Below, piece after piece: positions 55,844 through 64,000 of a stretch of DNA of 64,000 nt. A program made the translations under genes and the position numbers. Source of the DNA: JBKCUI01 sp052161605 (lineage in GTDB: Bacteria > Planctomycetota > Planctomycetia > Pirellulales > Pirellulaceae); the NCBI GenBank assembly GCA_052161605.1, contig CP197409.1. One strand, given 5' to 3'. The stretch's first letter is position 1, and every line of letters begins with the position of its first letter. A model generated the notes under the pieces. The model saw nothing but the letters and a program-made list of their open reading frames with translations, had not been told where the DNA came from and made no database searches.

Positions 55844-56404
55844 CTAAGATCGATTGCTGCCCTTTGGACTTGGTTGTTCAACGTCGTCTCGCGATTCCGG
55901 AATCGTGCAGAAGCGATAAGGAGCGGGTACATGAAACATACTCCAATAGGTATGCACGTCGGTGGTCGGTTGCTTAGCGGGTGTTTCCAGCTTGCCACCG
56001 GCTCTGCACCATCCGACTATGCCGTCGCTGAAGTTCTTCACGATACGACCTCGCTTAGCAAGCCGTGCAGCCCATGCGTAACTTCTGCCCCCGATTGTGC
56101 AATACGTCACTGCGGTCAGGCCTTTGTACTTCGCTTCGTCCTGTAGATACTCACTAAGACTAACGGACCCTGGGATGCAAGAAACACTCCGTTCCGATTT
56201 GCTTCGAACGTCAATCAAAACCATCGTTGGTTCTGAACATTCCACTGCCGCCTGAATTTCCGAGACGGAAATCGTTTCAACAGGCCGCATTCCAACCCAG
56301 GACCGAATCGTCTCGAGGTAACTTATGGTTCCAACGCAGAGAGCCTCGATCCAGACTCCTAGTCCTATCTTTTTGGACGCATTGATATCTGGATTGTTGA
56401 TCAT
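55844..56404 (-). CDS. Rhodanese-domain protein
   Basis: 186 residues. The rhodanese signature is TMVLIDVRSKSERSVSCIPG, the active-site loop with Cys in VTYCTIGGRSYAWAARL, and NFSDGIVGW. About 35 residues precede the domain, possibly with a membrane-associated helix (GLGVWIEALCVGTISYLETI). Sulphur transfer or phosphatase-like binding are family activities. Confidence 0.85.
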   Translation of the reverse strand: MINNPDINASKKIGLGVWIEALCVGTISYLETIRSWVGMRPVETISVSEIQAAVECSEPTMVLIDVRSKSERSVSCIPGSVSLSEYLQDEAKYKGLTAVTYCTIGGRSYAWAARLAKRGRIVKNFSDGIVGWCRAGGKLETPAKQPTTDVHTYWSMFHVPAPYRFCTIPESRDDVEQPSPKGSNRS

Positions 56405-56644
56405 TCATGCCACTTCCTGAGAAAACAGTCCTTAGACTTGTGCTATTCTAGCGAATTCGCCCCAAGAAATTAGCCTTGTCCTCGCTTTAGTGACGCTTGG
56501 CAACAATTGCTCACACGGTATCTCCGATTCGTATTATAGTAGGAGAGGAGCTGGGGGATGACCGACGTTGGTTCTACCGCAAGGGGACAGCAGTTGTTAT
56601 TATAGTAGCCAGCATCGTAGAACACCTGAATAATTTGTCTCTTC

Positions 56645-59008
56645 ATGACCAATTCCTCGTTTGATGACACTACTAAGGAAGCAATCACCCGAGCGCGGAG
56701 TCTTTCCTCGAAAGCTGCCGGTGGTTTTGAACTGGATGGAAACGAACCGGATGGAAAGGAACGGGACGACGTCGAGCTATGTCGGCATGCCATCGAAAAA
56801 TGCCTTTTGTACGTCGAAAGTGTTCCGCGTTCTCAGACTGGCTGCGAGCCCCCCCAGCAAGGTCCGCGATTCGAGAACGTTCGCTTTGTAGGAGCGGGCG
56901 GATTTGGGGTAGTCTTCGCTGCATTCGATCGAACGTTGGAGATCGAGGTTGCTCTCAAACTGTTACGGCCTTCGAAGAACTCGAGTGTTGTTCGGAGACG
57001 GTTTCTTGAGGAAGCGAAAATCACGGCGGGTCTGAATCATCCTAATATTGTTCGGTTGTACGATTCGGGCGTGCTAGGAGAAATACCCTATATCAGCTCC
57101 ACTTTCCTTTCAGGTGGTTCACTCGCCGAATTGGTACTCGAATCGCCCGATAGCTTGACCGGACGTGATGCTGCCGAAATCGGCTGCCAAATTGCTGAAG
57201 CAGTTTCGTACGCACATTCCAAAGCCACCTTTCATCGCGACCTGAAGCCCAGCAATATATTGATTCAGAGAACAGGTCAAACCGAACCAAAGTTTCAGGC
57301 TACCTTAACTGACTTTGGTTTAGCCAAACGTTGGGATAAAGAAGTAGAGGATCGCTTCACACAGGAAGGTGAGGTTCCTGGTACGGTTCGTTACATGGCA
57401 CCCGAGCAAGCTCTGGGGGATCAAGATGAGTTCACGATCCGTTCCGAGGTTTTCTCCTTAGGCATAATTCTATACCAGATGGCAACCGGCAAGTTGCCAT
57501 TCGATGGACTTAAGTTCTCCGATGTGCGGAATCAGATCGTTCATCATCGACCGGTTAGACCGAGCGTCGTTAACAAACTCATACCCAAGGATTTCGAATC
57601 GATCATTTTGAAGTGTTTGGAGAAGGAGCCATCCCATCGCTATGACTCCGTAGGAGACCTCGCGAAGGATTTGCGAAGGTTCCTCAATTCAGAGCCTGTT
57701 GAAGCCTCTCGCCCAACGCAGTTCAGGCAGGCCCTTTGGTATGCGAAGAAGCATCCGGTCACCACAGTCATGGTCGTTGGGTTGTTCTCAGTTCTTGCTG
57801 TTTCCGCAACGGTTGTAAGCTTTGCGTTGTGGCAACAGAAGATTGCGACTGCGAAGGAATTTCAGACCAAGGTTGATTACGTTATGCTTTTCGGGTCGTT
57901 GATCGACGATGTCTTAGATTCGAATAAGGATCAACAAACAGCGTTGCTCGATGCATTAGCAGAGTTCCGGAAGAGCATGGTTGCCGATCTTGCTATCAGT
58001 CCAAACAATCCGCAGTTGAGCCACCTTCTAAGCCTGATTTATCACTACGAATCTACCGTTTACCAAAGAAAAGGAGATGCCAAGAATCTCATTAATTCTC
58101 GTGTAAAGTCAGTAGCCATCCTACAGTCACTAAGCAGAAAGTATCGCGACAACGCAAAGTATCGGTTTCAGTACATATTCGGTGCCATGATGCTTGTTCT
58201 TTGTTCTCACTCTGCTGAAACACCGATGGCCCAACAGTCTGAATTACTATCGCCAACGCTTGGTGTATCCAGCATCGACGAGTTAATGCAACTGATTAGA
58301 CCTGAGATCGATTACTTCATGGCGGAGTTCCCATCAAATCCTAAGCAGATTAACGCATGTTTGCAGTTCAAGAGTGATCTTGCGCATTTTTTTTATCACG
58401 GCGAAACGGATGAAAGATACCGCATCCAGGAAGAAGTCATTTCTGAGTCAATTCGACTTGCTGATATGCATCCGGATGAACCGATGTTTATCAAACCAGC
58501 AATTAATTCATTGCGACATAGAGTGAGCGAGTATCACGAAGCGGTTAATTTTGATGCGGCTTTTCCTGAACTGGAACGAATCGATAAACTATTCGAAACG
58601 TATCTCAGGTCGCATTTTGGGACAAGATGGGTAAAAGGCTATTTCGCGGAAGTCAAGTTGACTCACGCTCAACTGATGATGGACACCGAACGCTATGATG
58701 AGCTCGAGGAACTGTGTTCTCAGATTTTACCGATCTGCGAAAAACTCGTTTTGGTTCCTGAGTATCGATTGGTTATGCTGTGCCAAATCCTACAATTACA
58801 GACAATGCTGCTTCGGTGCGAGGAAGCGTTTGACAAGCAGAAAATTGCTGACCAGAGATTGGAGATGCTGGTGGCGACCCTTGAGAATCCCGAGACACCC
58901 ATTCACGCTCTAACTACTTATGCAGCCTGGGCAAAGCCGCGGTCAATCCCCGTAAGGTTATCGGAAACCGTCGCTAAGCAGATTGCGTTACGCAAGGATA
59001 CGCCATGA
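56645..59008 (+). CDS. Serine/threonine protein kinase with membrane anchor and repeat-like C-terminus
   Basis: 787 residues. Kinase domain: Gly-loop VGAGGFGVVF (~82), Lys in VALKLLR, catalytic FHRDLKPSNIL (~197), DFGLAK (~223) and APEQ. A membrane helix follows at about 373-395. The C-terminal 390 residues are helical and TPR-like. The 240-base space upstream holds two copies of TATTATAGTAG. Similar in layout to the truncated kinase at the window start. Confidence 0.94.
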   Translation: MTNSSFDDTTKEAITRARSLSSKAAGGFELDGNEPDGKERDDVELCRHAIEKCLLYVESVPRSQTGCEPPQQGPRFENVRFVGAGGFGVVFAAFDRTLEIEVALKLLRPSKNSSVVRRRFLEEAKITAGLNHPNIVRLYDSGVLGEIPYISSTFLSGGSLAELVLESPDSLTGRDAAEIGCQIAEAVSYAHSKATFHRDLKPSNILIQRTGQTEPKFQATLTDFGLAKRWDKEVEDRFTQEGEVPGTVRYMAPEQALGDQDEFTIRSEVFSLGIILYQMATGKLPFDGLKFSDVRNQIVHHRPVRPSVVNKLIPKDFESIILKCLEKEPSHRYDSVGDLAKDLRRFLNSEPVEASRPTQFRQALWYAKKHPVTTVMVVGLFSVLAVSATVVSFALWQQKIATAKEFQTKVDYVMLFGSLIDDVLDSNKDQQTALLDALAEFRKSMVADLAISPNNPQLSHLLSLIYHYESTVYQRKGDAKNLINSRVKSVAILQSLSRKYRDNAKYRFQYIFGAMMLVLCSHSAETPMAQQSELLSPTLGVSSIDELMQLIRPEIDYFMAEFPSNPKQINACLQFKSDLAHFFYHGETDERYRIQEEVISESIRLADMHPDEPMFIKPAINSLRHRVSEYHEAVNFDAAFPELERIDKLFETYLRSHFGTRWVKGYFAEVKLTHAQLMMDTERYDELEELCSQILPICEKLVLVPEYRLVMLCQILQLQTMLLRCEEAFDKQKIADQRLEMLVATLENPETPIHALTTYAAWAKPRSIPVRLSETVAKQIALRKDTP

Positions 59009-59040
59009 ATCCGTAGTGAAAGTTTTTGGGGGATCGAAAA

Positions 59041-61152
59041 ATGAATCATTGGCTAATTCGAGATTCGCTGGCAACGCAGTGTTACAACTGTCGTTGGGCC
59101 CTGATTGTCATGGTACTTTCGTACACATCGTGCGGATTCAGCGAGATTGCTGCGGACGAACCGGTGACGAATCCCTACTCGGAGGCTTACCGGAATCCTT
59201 ATGGCAAGCTACCAGGGCAAAAACTACCTGGTGACAAGATGGCCGCCAACTTCTTTAATGCGGCCACCCGAACCTTGACCTCCAAGTGGCGAGATGTGAA
59301 ATGGAGCGTCGAGCAGTGGCAGGATGAACGGGCCTCTTACAAGCAACAGCTTTTAGAAATGCTCGGCCTAGATCCTTATCCAGAAAAGACAGATCTCGAA
59401 AGTCAGATTACGGGCGTCCTGGATCACCCAGAGTTTACGGTCGAAAAGCTTCATTTCCAATCACGCCCTGGCTTATACGCCACTGCAAACGTCTACATTC
59501 CCAAAGGTCTCAGCCAACCGGCACCGGCTATTCTTTACGTCTGCGGACATGGGCCGTCCAAGATCGATGGAGTCAGCTATGGCAATAAAGTCACCTATCA
59601 GCACCATGGAGCATGGTTTGCTCGCAACGGATACGTGTGCATGATTCTCGACACGGTACAGATGGGAGAAATCGAAGGTATTCATCACGGAACCCACAAC
59701 CAAGGGATGTGGTGGTGGAACTCGCGTGGTTACACCTCCGCTGGTGCAGAAGCCTGGAATTGTATTCGGGCTATCGACTATTTACAGTCGCGATCCGATG
59801 TAGATGGGGAGCGAATCGGTGTTACCGGGCGTAGCGGCGGAGGAGCCTACTCGTGGTGGGTAGCAGCATTGGATGAGCGTATTCGTGTTGCATGCCCCGT
59901 TGCCGGGATCACGGATCTGCAAAACCATATCGTCGATGGATGCGTCGAGGGGCACTGCGACTGCATGTTCATGGTCAACACTTACCGTTGGGATTACTTT
60001 CTCGTAGCTGCATTGGTCGCGCCTCGACCGCTTTTGATTTGCAATACCGATAAGGATACGATTTTTCCACTCGATGGAGTCGTGCGACTCCACACACAAG
60101 TTCGTCAGTTCTACGATCTTTACAACGCCCCCGATCATCTTGGACTGTTGATTACGGAGGGGCCGCACAAAGACTCGCAGGAGTTGCAACTGCCCGTCAT
60201 GCGCTGGTTCAACAAATGGCTCAAGAATGATGTGGAGCCAGTTCCTAGCTTTGCAGAAAAGTACTTCACCCCGCAGCAATTAAAAGTCTTCGAAACACTT
60301 CCGTCCGACGAGATCACGAGTCGTTGCTACGAAGACTTCACGGAACTAGCTGTGGATTCAGATACATTCTCCCCGGTGGAGGCTATTGGCCAACTCCGAC
60401 AGAAGACGTTTGGAGCATGGCCCTCGGTGGGAGAAATCCGTAAGGGCTCCCGTGTCGTTGCTGAGCAAATTGTTGATGGTGTGCGGTTTACCGTGCGCGA
60501 ATTCAGTAGTCAGAACGAAGTCAATCTCCGGTTTTACCACCTCGAACCCATCGAAGTAGAGATTAGAGAAGTCCAAGTTGAACTCGTCGAGGAAGAGGGC
60601 TGGCGAGATCGGCTTCGAGTTTTGTCCTCGGCTTTCCCTGCCATACTTCCCGAGGAATTGCGAATCGCCAATATGCCCGCCGTGCCCGGGAATGATGCGG
60701 CGATAGACTTGTCCACCTCGCTTCGCGAAATGCTCAAGGACATTCGCGAGCAAGGCAAAGCTTTGGTCATCTTTACCCCGCGAGGGGTTGGATTAAGCCG
60801 TCATGGAGGTGACCAAAAGTATCAAACGCATCTTCGGCGCAGGTACATGTTGCTTGGTGCGACTCTGGCGAGTTCACAGGTTTGGGATGTCCTGAGATGC
60901 TGCGAGGAAATTCGATCTCTTGCCAATCATGCTGAACGGCCTCTTCACTTGCGAGCTGATCGGGAAATGACCGAAGTAGCCTCGTTTGCTGCGGTCTTCA
61001 GCGAACGGATAAGCTCGTTGAGCTTGCGATTGCCACCAAGAAGCGACAGAGAGTCTCCTGATTTTCTGAACTGGTCCCGGATCGTTACTCCCAAGCAGTT
61101 GCGAGCCTTGGTTGAGCAATCCACACAACTGGGCATTGAATCAGAGAAGTGA
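59041..61152 (+). CDS. Secreted acetyl-xylan-esterase-like alpha/beta hydrolase
   Basis: 703 residues from the ATG at 59041 (a TTG at 59026 is in frame). A signal-like segment lies at about 20-40. The hydrolase domain has VCGHGPSKIDG, the nucleophile Ser265 in GVTGRSGGGAYS, Asp in LICNTDKDTIFP and His in TEGPHKDSQ. The family deacetylates xylan and related polymers. The last 250 residues form an extra domain of unknown role. It lies 32 bases after the kinase stop. Confidence 0.85.
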   Translation: MNHWLIRDSLATQCYNCRWALIVMVLSYTSCGFSEIAADEPVTNPYSEAYRNPYGKLPGQKLPGDKMAANFFNAATRTLTSKWRDVKWSVEQWQDERASYKQQLLEMLGLDPYPEKTDLESQITGVLDHPEFTVEKLHFQSRPGLYATANVYIPKGLSQPAPAILYVCGHGPSKIDGVSYGNKVTYQHHGAWFARNGYVCMILDTVQMGEIEGIHHGTHNQGMWWWNSRGYTSAGAEAWNCIRAIDYLQSRSDVDGERIGVTGRSGGGAYSWWVAALDERIRVACPVAGITDLQNHIVDGCVEGHCDCMFMVNTYRWDYFLVAALVAPRPLLICNTDKDTIFPLDGVVRLHTQVRQFYDLYNAPDHLGLLITEGPHKDSQELQLPVMRWFNKWLKNDVEPVPSFAEKYFTPQQLKVFETLPSDEITSRCYEDFTELAVDSDTFSPVEAIGQLRQKTFGAWPSVGEIRKGSRVVAEQIVDGVRFTVREFSSQNEVNLRFYHLEPIEVEIREVQVELVEEEGWRDRLRVLSSAFPAILPEELRIANMPAVPGNDAAIDLSTSLREMLKDIREQGKALVIFTPRGVGLSRHGGDQKYQTHLRRRYMLLGATLASSQVWDVLRCCEEIRSLANHAERPLHLRADREMTEVASFAAVFSERISSLSLRLPPRSDRESPDFLNWSRIVTPKQLRALVEQSTQLGIESEK

Positions 61153-61175
61153 TTTCTGAGATTGTATCATTTTTT

Positions 61176-61263
61176 GACAATTCTCGGTGATCGCCAACGA
61201 CTTCACCCTCCTCAAACGCCGTTTGGGGAGGGTCAGCCCGCGTCAAGCGTGGCTGGGGAGGGG
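61176..61263 (+). repeat. Dispersed repeat, copy 2
   Basis: Matches 49487-49573 in the same orientation, with the hairpin CTCAAAC-GCC-GTTTGGG. Further inverted repeats follow to about 61360 (CCCTCCC/GGGAGGG). They fill the 324-base gap before the last gene. Confidence 0.85.
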
Positions 61264-61476
61264 CAATGGCACAGTTGGAACGCCCCGTCTTGCCCCCTCC
61301 CCGGCAATCTCGCTTAAGGCTCGATTGCCGACCCTCCCGGTCGCTTCGCTGGGAGGGTGAAGATCCGATCACGGTGGCGATCAGCGAGAAGTGCTTGCAT
61401 TTTATGCTATAATGACCCAGCCCGCATCCCTTTCGATCGCAGCCCCACCTCCCTTCCCCCGCCTTGGTTTCTGATC

Positions 61477-63933
61477 ATGTTCACAAGACGTTCCATGGTT
61501 GTCCTATGCTTTTGTTTACCTTTTTTGATGGGCGATTCTCAGTCCGCAGATCCAGTTAGGATCGATGTGACTCGCGACGCCTGGATCTCCGCTTACTCGG
61601 GAGAGCAAGAGGGGAACAACGGTGCTGCTCCGCGACTCAAACTAAAGGGGATCCAAGAGTTTTTCCTGATCGATTTCGATCCGACTCCGTTCCAGGGCAA
61701 AAAGGTGCGCCGTGCGGAATTGCGATTGAAATCAGCTAGTGACGATAAGGCCCTCCGCATTACGGTCTCGACGGTCATGACAGACTGGAACGAAGGCGAC
61801 GGTACAAACTATGCCAAGGGAACTGACGGTTGCAGTTTTCAATGGGCTATCGGTGGCAAACAACGCTGGGGAGGAGATGGGACCGATGTAACGGCTGTCA
61901 CTCTGGGAAATGGTGGCTCGATCTGGTCCTTTGGAGATGCGACAAAACCTGATGAAGACGGTTGGCAAAGAATCCCAGTTTCGCCAGAGATCATTCAAGC
62001 CCGACTCGATGGCAGGAGCTTTGGTTTCCTCGTGATGGACGATGTTGGGAGCGAGTATGAACGAACGGGAAATCGTTTTGAATATCGCTTGATGCCGAAC
62101 CGATTCTTTTTCAGTCGTGATCAGAATCGAGCATCTGCTCCTTACTTCGTTGTATGGTTCGAAGATGGCGAAACGACTAGTTCACCCGCTGACCTTCCTC
62201 AGATTGCCAATAAAACGATTGAAGCCAAACAACAAAAAACGGCGATCGTCGAATTCGCCTCGATTCTTCAATCCGCTCGAGAAGGGAAGAAACTCGAGAC
62301 GATCGACGTGGCTTCGAATGATCTACTGCGATTGGATGGCATACGGACTGTCCCATCAACGATTGGTATTGCCAAAGGAGAGGCTGTTTCTTGGTTGCTA
62401 AAAGCATCACCCGAATCGTTACAAGTTTCTGCACCCGAGGGTTTCGTTGTCGATATCTTTGCACTGCCCCAAGTCGAGGAGAGACTGGATCCCGCAGTCC
62501 CTCTTAGTCTTTGGAAACCCGAGGCGTTTGGGTTGTCCGTAAATTATCCTGTCGCAACATGTATCGATCTATATGCGACGAAAACCGTCCCCGCTGGCGA
62601 ATACGTTGTTACGCTCCAATGGGGTACAAATGCAGTCGACATCAAGACCAAAGTCTGGGACTTTACGCTCCCCGACCGATTGAGCTTTATCCCGCAAATG
62701 AATTGCTATGGCCTACCAGCTAACGAGCGATCGTATTATCAGCTCTGCCATGAACATCGAACGACACTTAATTCGCTTCGATATGGATGGAGCGGCAAAG
62801 TTTCAGCGGATGCTGTCCCGAAGCGAAATCAAGATGGTTCATGGGATTGGACCGAATGGGACCGCAGATGGGGGCCGTTACTCGATGGCTCTGCTTTTGC
62901 GAATTCTCGTCGCGGGCCAATTCCAACAGAAGCGTTCTATCTGCCCATCAACGAGAACTGGCCGATGGACCACGAAAAACATTTTCTCGGCGGATATTGG
63001 ATCGAGGACGCCTATTCTGAAGACTATTGGACCGAGTTTCGTAGTGCGATCAACGCCTTTGCTCGCCATTTTCGAGAACGACAGTACAACGAAACCCTCT
63101 TCGAATTCTATCTAAACAACAAGGTTTACTTCAAGCAGCAGCAAGGTAATCGGTGGGATGCTTGTTCGGCGGCGTGGATTTTTGATGAGCCGGTCAATAC
63201 GCAAGACTTTTGGGCACTGCGACGCTTTGGGCTTGAGTTCTGGCAAGGTGTGAAGGGAATATCTGGGCCGCGATTTGGTTATCGAATTGACATTTCGCGG
63301 CCTGAATGGCAGCGTGATTTGCTCGATGGTATTTCGAGTGTCGAGGTGGTCAGTGGCTCCCTGCGAAGGTACCAAGAGAGAGTCATGTCTCGGGCTAAAG
63401 CACATAGGAATCTAGTCTACATGTACGGTTCGGCCAACATCTTCGATCAGTCGACCGACACCAACGTCGCATGGTGCGTTGAAACCTGGGCGCGTGGCGC
63501 GAATGGCGTGGTCCCTTGGCAGACGATGGGGACAGCGGAATCATGGAAGAAGCTGGATCCTCTCGCCGTGATCTATCCGTCCGATCAGGGAGCAATCCCC
63601 AGCTTGAGACTAAAATCGTTTCGCGATGGCCAGCAACTGGTTGAGTACCTCGAACAATTTCGATTGCGGACCGGAGTGACTTCGAAGGAGCTGGGAGAAT
63701 TGTTGCTAAACGATTTTGGATTAGCGGGCAAGACGGTCCAGTCCTACGACGAAGATGCCGGATCGGTACAATTTCAAGAGCGAGAGTTGTCCCGTCTCGA
63801 TGACCTACGTTTCGCCTTGGGCGAATGGTTGTCCCGTAATCCGATTAGTGATCAACAACCTCAGATTGACTTGATGCCGCGACAAGGGCTTGGAAATATA
63901 GGAGAGCGTTCCCCAATATCGACAACGCCATAA
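61477..63933 (+). CDS. Secreted DUF4091-type glycoside-hydrolase-like protein
   Basis: 818 residues from the ATG at 61477 (frame open to 61357). A signal peptide ends around SQSA. Residues 25-220 resemble a DNRLRE/CBM96-type module (DAWISAYSGEQEGNNGAAPRLK). The second half has LSFIPQMNCYGLPANE, LPINENWPMDHEKH, AAWIFDEPVNTQDFW and GVVPWQTMG, as in DUF4091/glycoside-hydrolase barrels. It is probably exported and acts on polysaccharide; the substrate is unknown. Confidence 0.78.
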   Translation: MFTRRSMVVLCFCLPFLMGDSQSADPVRIDVTRDAWISAYSGEQEGNNGAAPRLKLKGIQEFFLIDFDPTPFQGKKVRRAELRLKSASDDKALRITVSTVMTDWNEGDGTNYAKGTDGCSFQWAIGGKQRWGGDGTDVTAVTLGNGGSIWSFGDATKPDEDGWQRIPVSPEIIQARLDGRSFGFLVMDDVGSEYERTGNRFEYRLMPNRFFFSRDQNRASAPYFVVWFEDGETTSSPADLPQIANKTIEAKQQKTAIVEFASILQSAREGKKLETIDVASNDLLRLDGIRTVPSTIGIAKGEAVSWLLKASPESLQVSAPEGFVVDIFALPQVEERLDPAVPLSLWKPEAFGLSVNYPVATCIDLYATKTVPAGEYVVTLQWGTNAVDIKTKVWDFTLPDRLSFIPQMNCYGLPANERSYYQLCHEHRTTLNSLRYGWSGKVSADAVPKRNQDGSWDWTEWDRRWGPLLDGSAFANSRRGPIPTEAFYLPINENWPMDHEKHFLGGYWIEDAYSEDYWTEFRSAINAFARHFRERQYNETLFEFYLNNKVYFKQQQGNRWDACSAAWIFDEPVNTQDFWALRRFGLEFWQGVKGISGPRFGYRIDISRPEWQRDLLDGISSVEVVSGSLRRYQERVMSRAKAHRNLVYMYGSANIFDQSTDTNVAWCVETWARGANGVVPWQTMGTAESWKKLDPLAVIYPSDQGAIPSLRLKSFRDGQQLVEYLEQFRLRTGVTSKELGELLLNDFGLAGKTVQSYDEDAGSVQFQERELSRLDDLRFALGEWLSRNPISDQQPQIDLMPRQGLGNIGERSPISTTP

Positions 63934-63965
63934 AAGAGCGCTCTTTGTAATTGAATTGCTCGCAG

Positions 63966-63990
63966 CACCACGAACATATTGTTCGTGGTG
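63966..63990. terminator. Hairpin after the last gene
   Basis: Perfect 11-base arms CACCACGAACA and TGTTCGTGGTG with a TAT loop, 33 bases past the stop. There is no clear T run, so it may be a repeat or a weak terminator. Confidence 0.5.
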
Positions 63991-64000
63991 TGGGAAATAT

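Noticed and set aside
56470..56793. Minus-strand open frame before the kinase
   Set aside because: Overlaps the kinase start and shows only low-complexity Ser/Phe/Arg stretches from the opposite strand.

Overview
The window looks like a chromosomal segment of a planctomycete, most likely of the Pirellulaceae type. Pointers are the PVC-type haem-binding domain at the end of the large dehydrogenase-cytochrome, two serine/threonine kinases with a membrane anchor and long repeat-like C-terminal region, prenyltransferase-repeat and DUF6655-like secreted proteins, an ECF sigma factor with a membrane partner, many short genes without clear Shine-Dalgarno sites, and intergenic spaces full of palindromic repeats. 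No database search was possible; family names rest on recognised motifs.

Layout. 1-10.1 kb: end of a kinase, a KDG-kinase-like sugar kinase, a secreted glycerophosphodiesterase, a 1046-residue dehydrogenase/cytochrome fusion, and a small module (secreted Lcl/DUF1566-like protein plus LuxR regulator) lying between two copies of a dispersed repeat. 10.1-33 kb: housekeeping genes (proC, metF, DJ-1/PfpI protein, DExH helicase, potassium channel, a frameshifted comM, a zinc-ribbon/TerB-like/HIRAN protein, HD hydrolase, kbl, tRNA-Phe, panB, mutarotase, prolyl oligopeptidase, glutathione peroxidase, ComEA-like protein). 33-39.6 kb: a DUF6655-like lipoprotein, a FlgI-like lipoprotein with a HEAT-like insert, and smc.

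40.7-46.2 kb is the striking part: a cassette array of integron type. Six attC-like folded sites, all in the same orientation and each with imperfect arms and unpaired bases, separate short same-strand genes (DUF4240 protein, unknowns, a PIN toxin with its partner, a small membrane protein). No integron integrase lies in the window, so this is a CALIN-like cluster. The fourth attC is split exactly by a complete group II intron of about 2.07 kb with its own reverse transcriptase/maturase; the two attC halves rejoin to a sequence matching attC-1 across the junction.

47-64 kb: secreted lactonase and metallophosphoesterase (coupled genes), DUF4058 protein, a methyltransferase-AAA ATPase pair, ECF sigma factor with membrane partner, a rhodanese protein followed by the stump of an ADP-ribosylglycohydrolase, a full kinase, and two secreted carbohydrate-related proteins (acetyl-xylan-esterase-like and DUF4091-like). 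The overall picture is a heterotroph with much signalling and secreted polysaccharide-related enzymology, plus one clear zone of recombination-driven gene capture.
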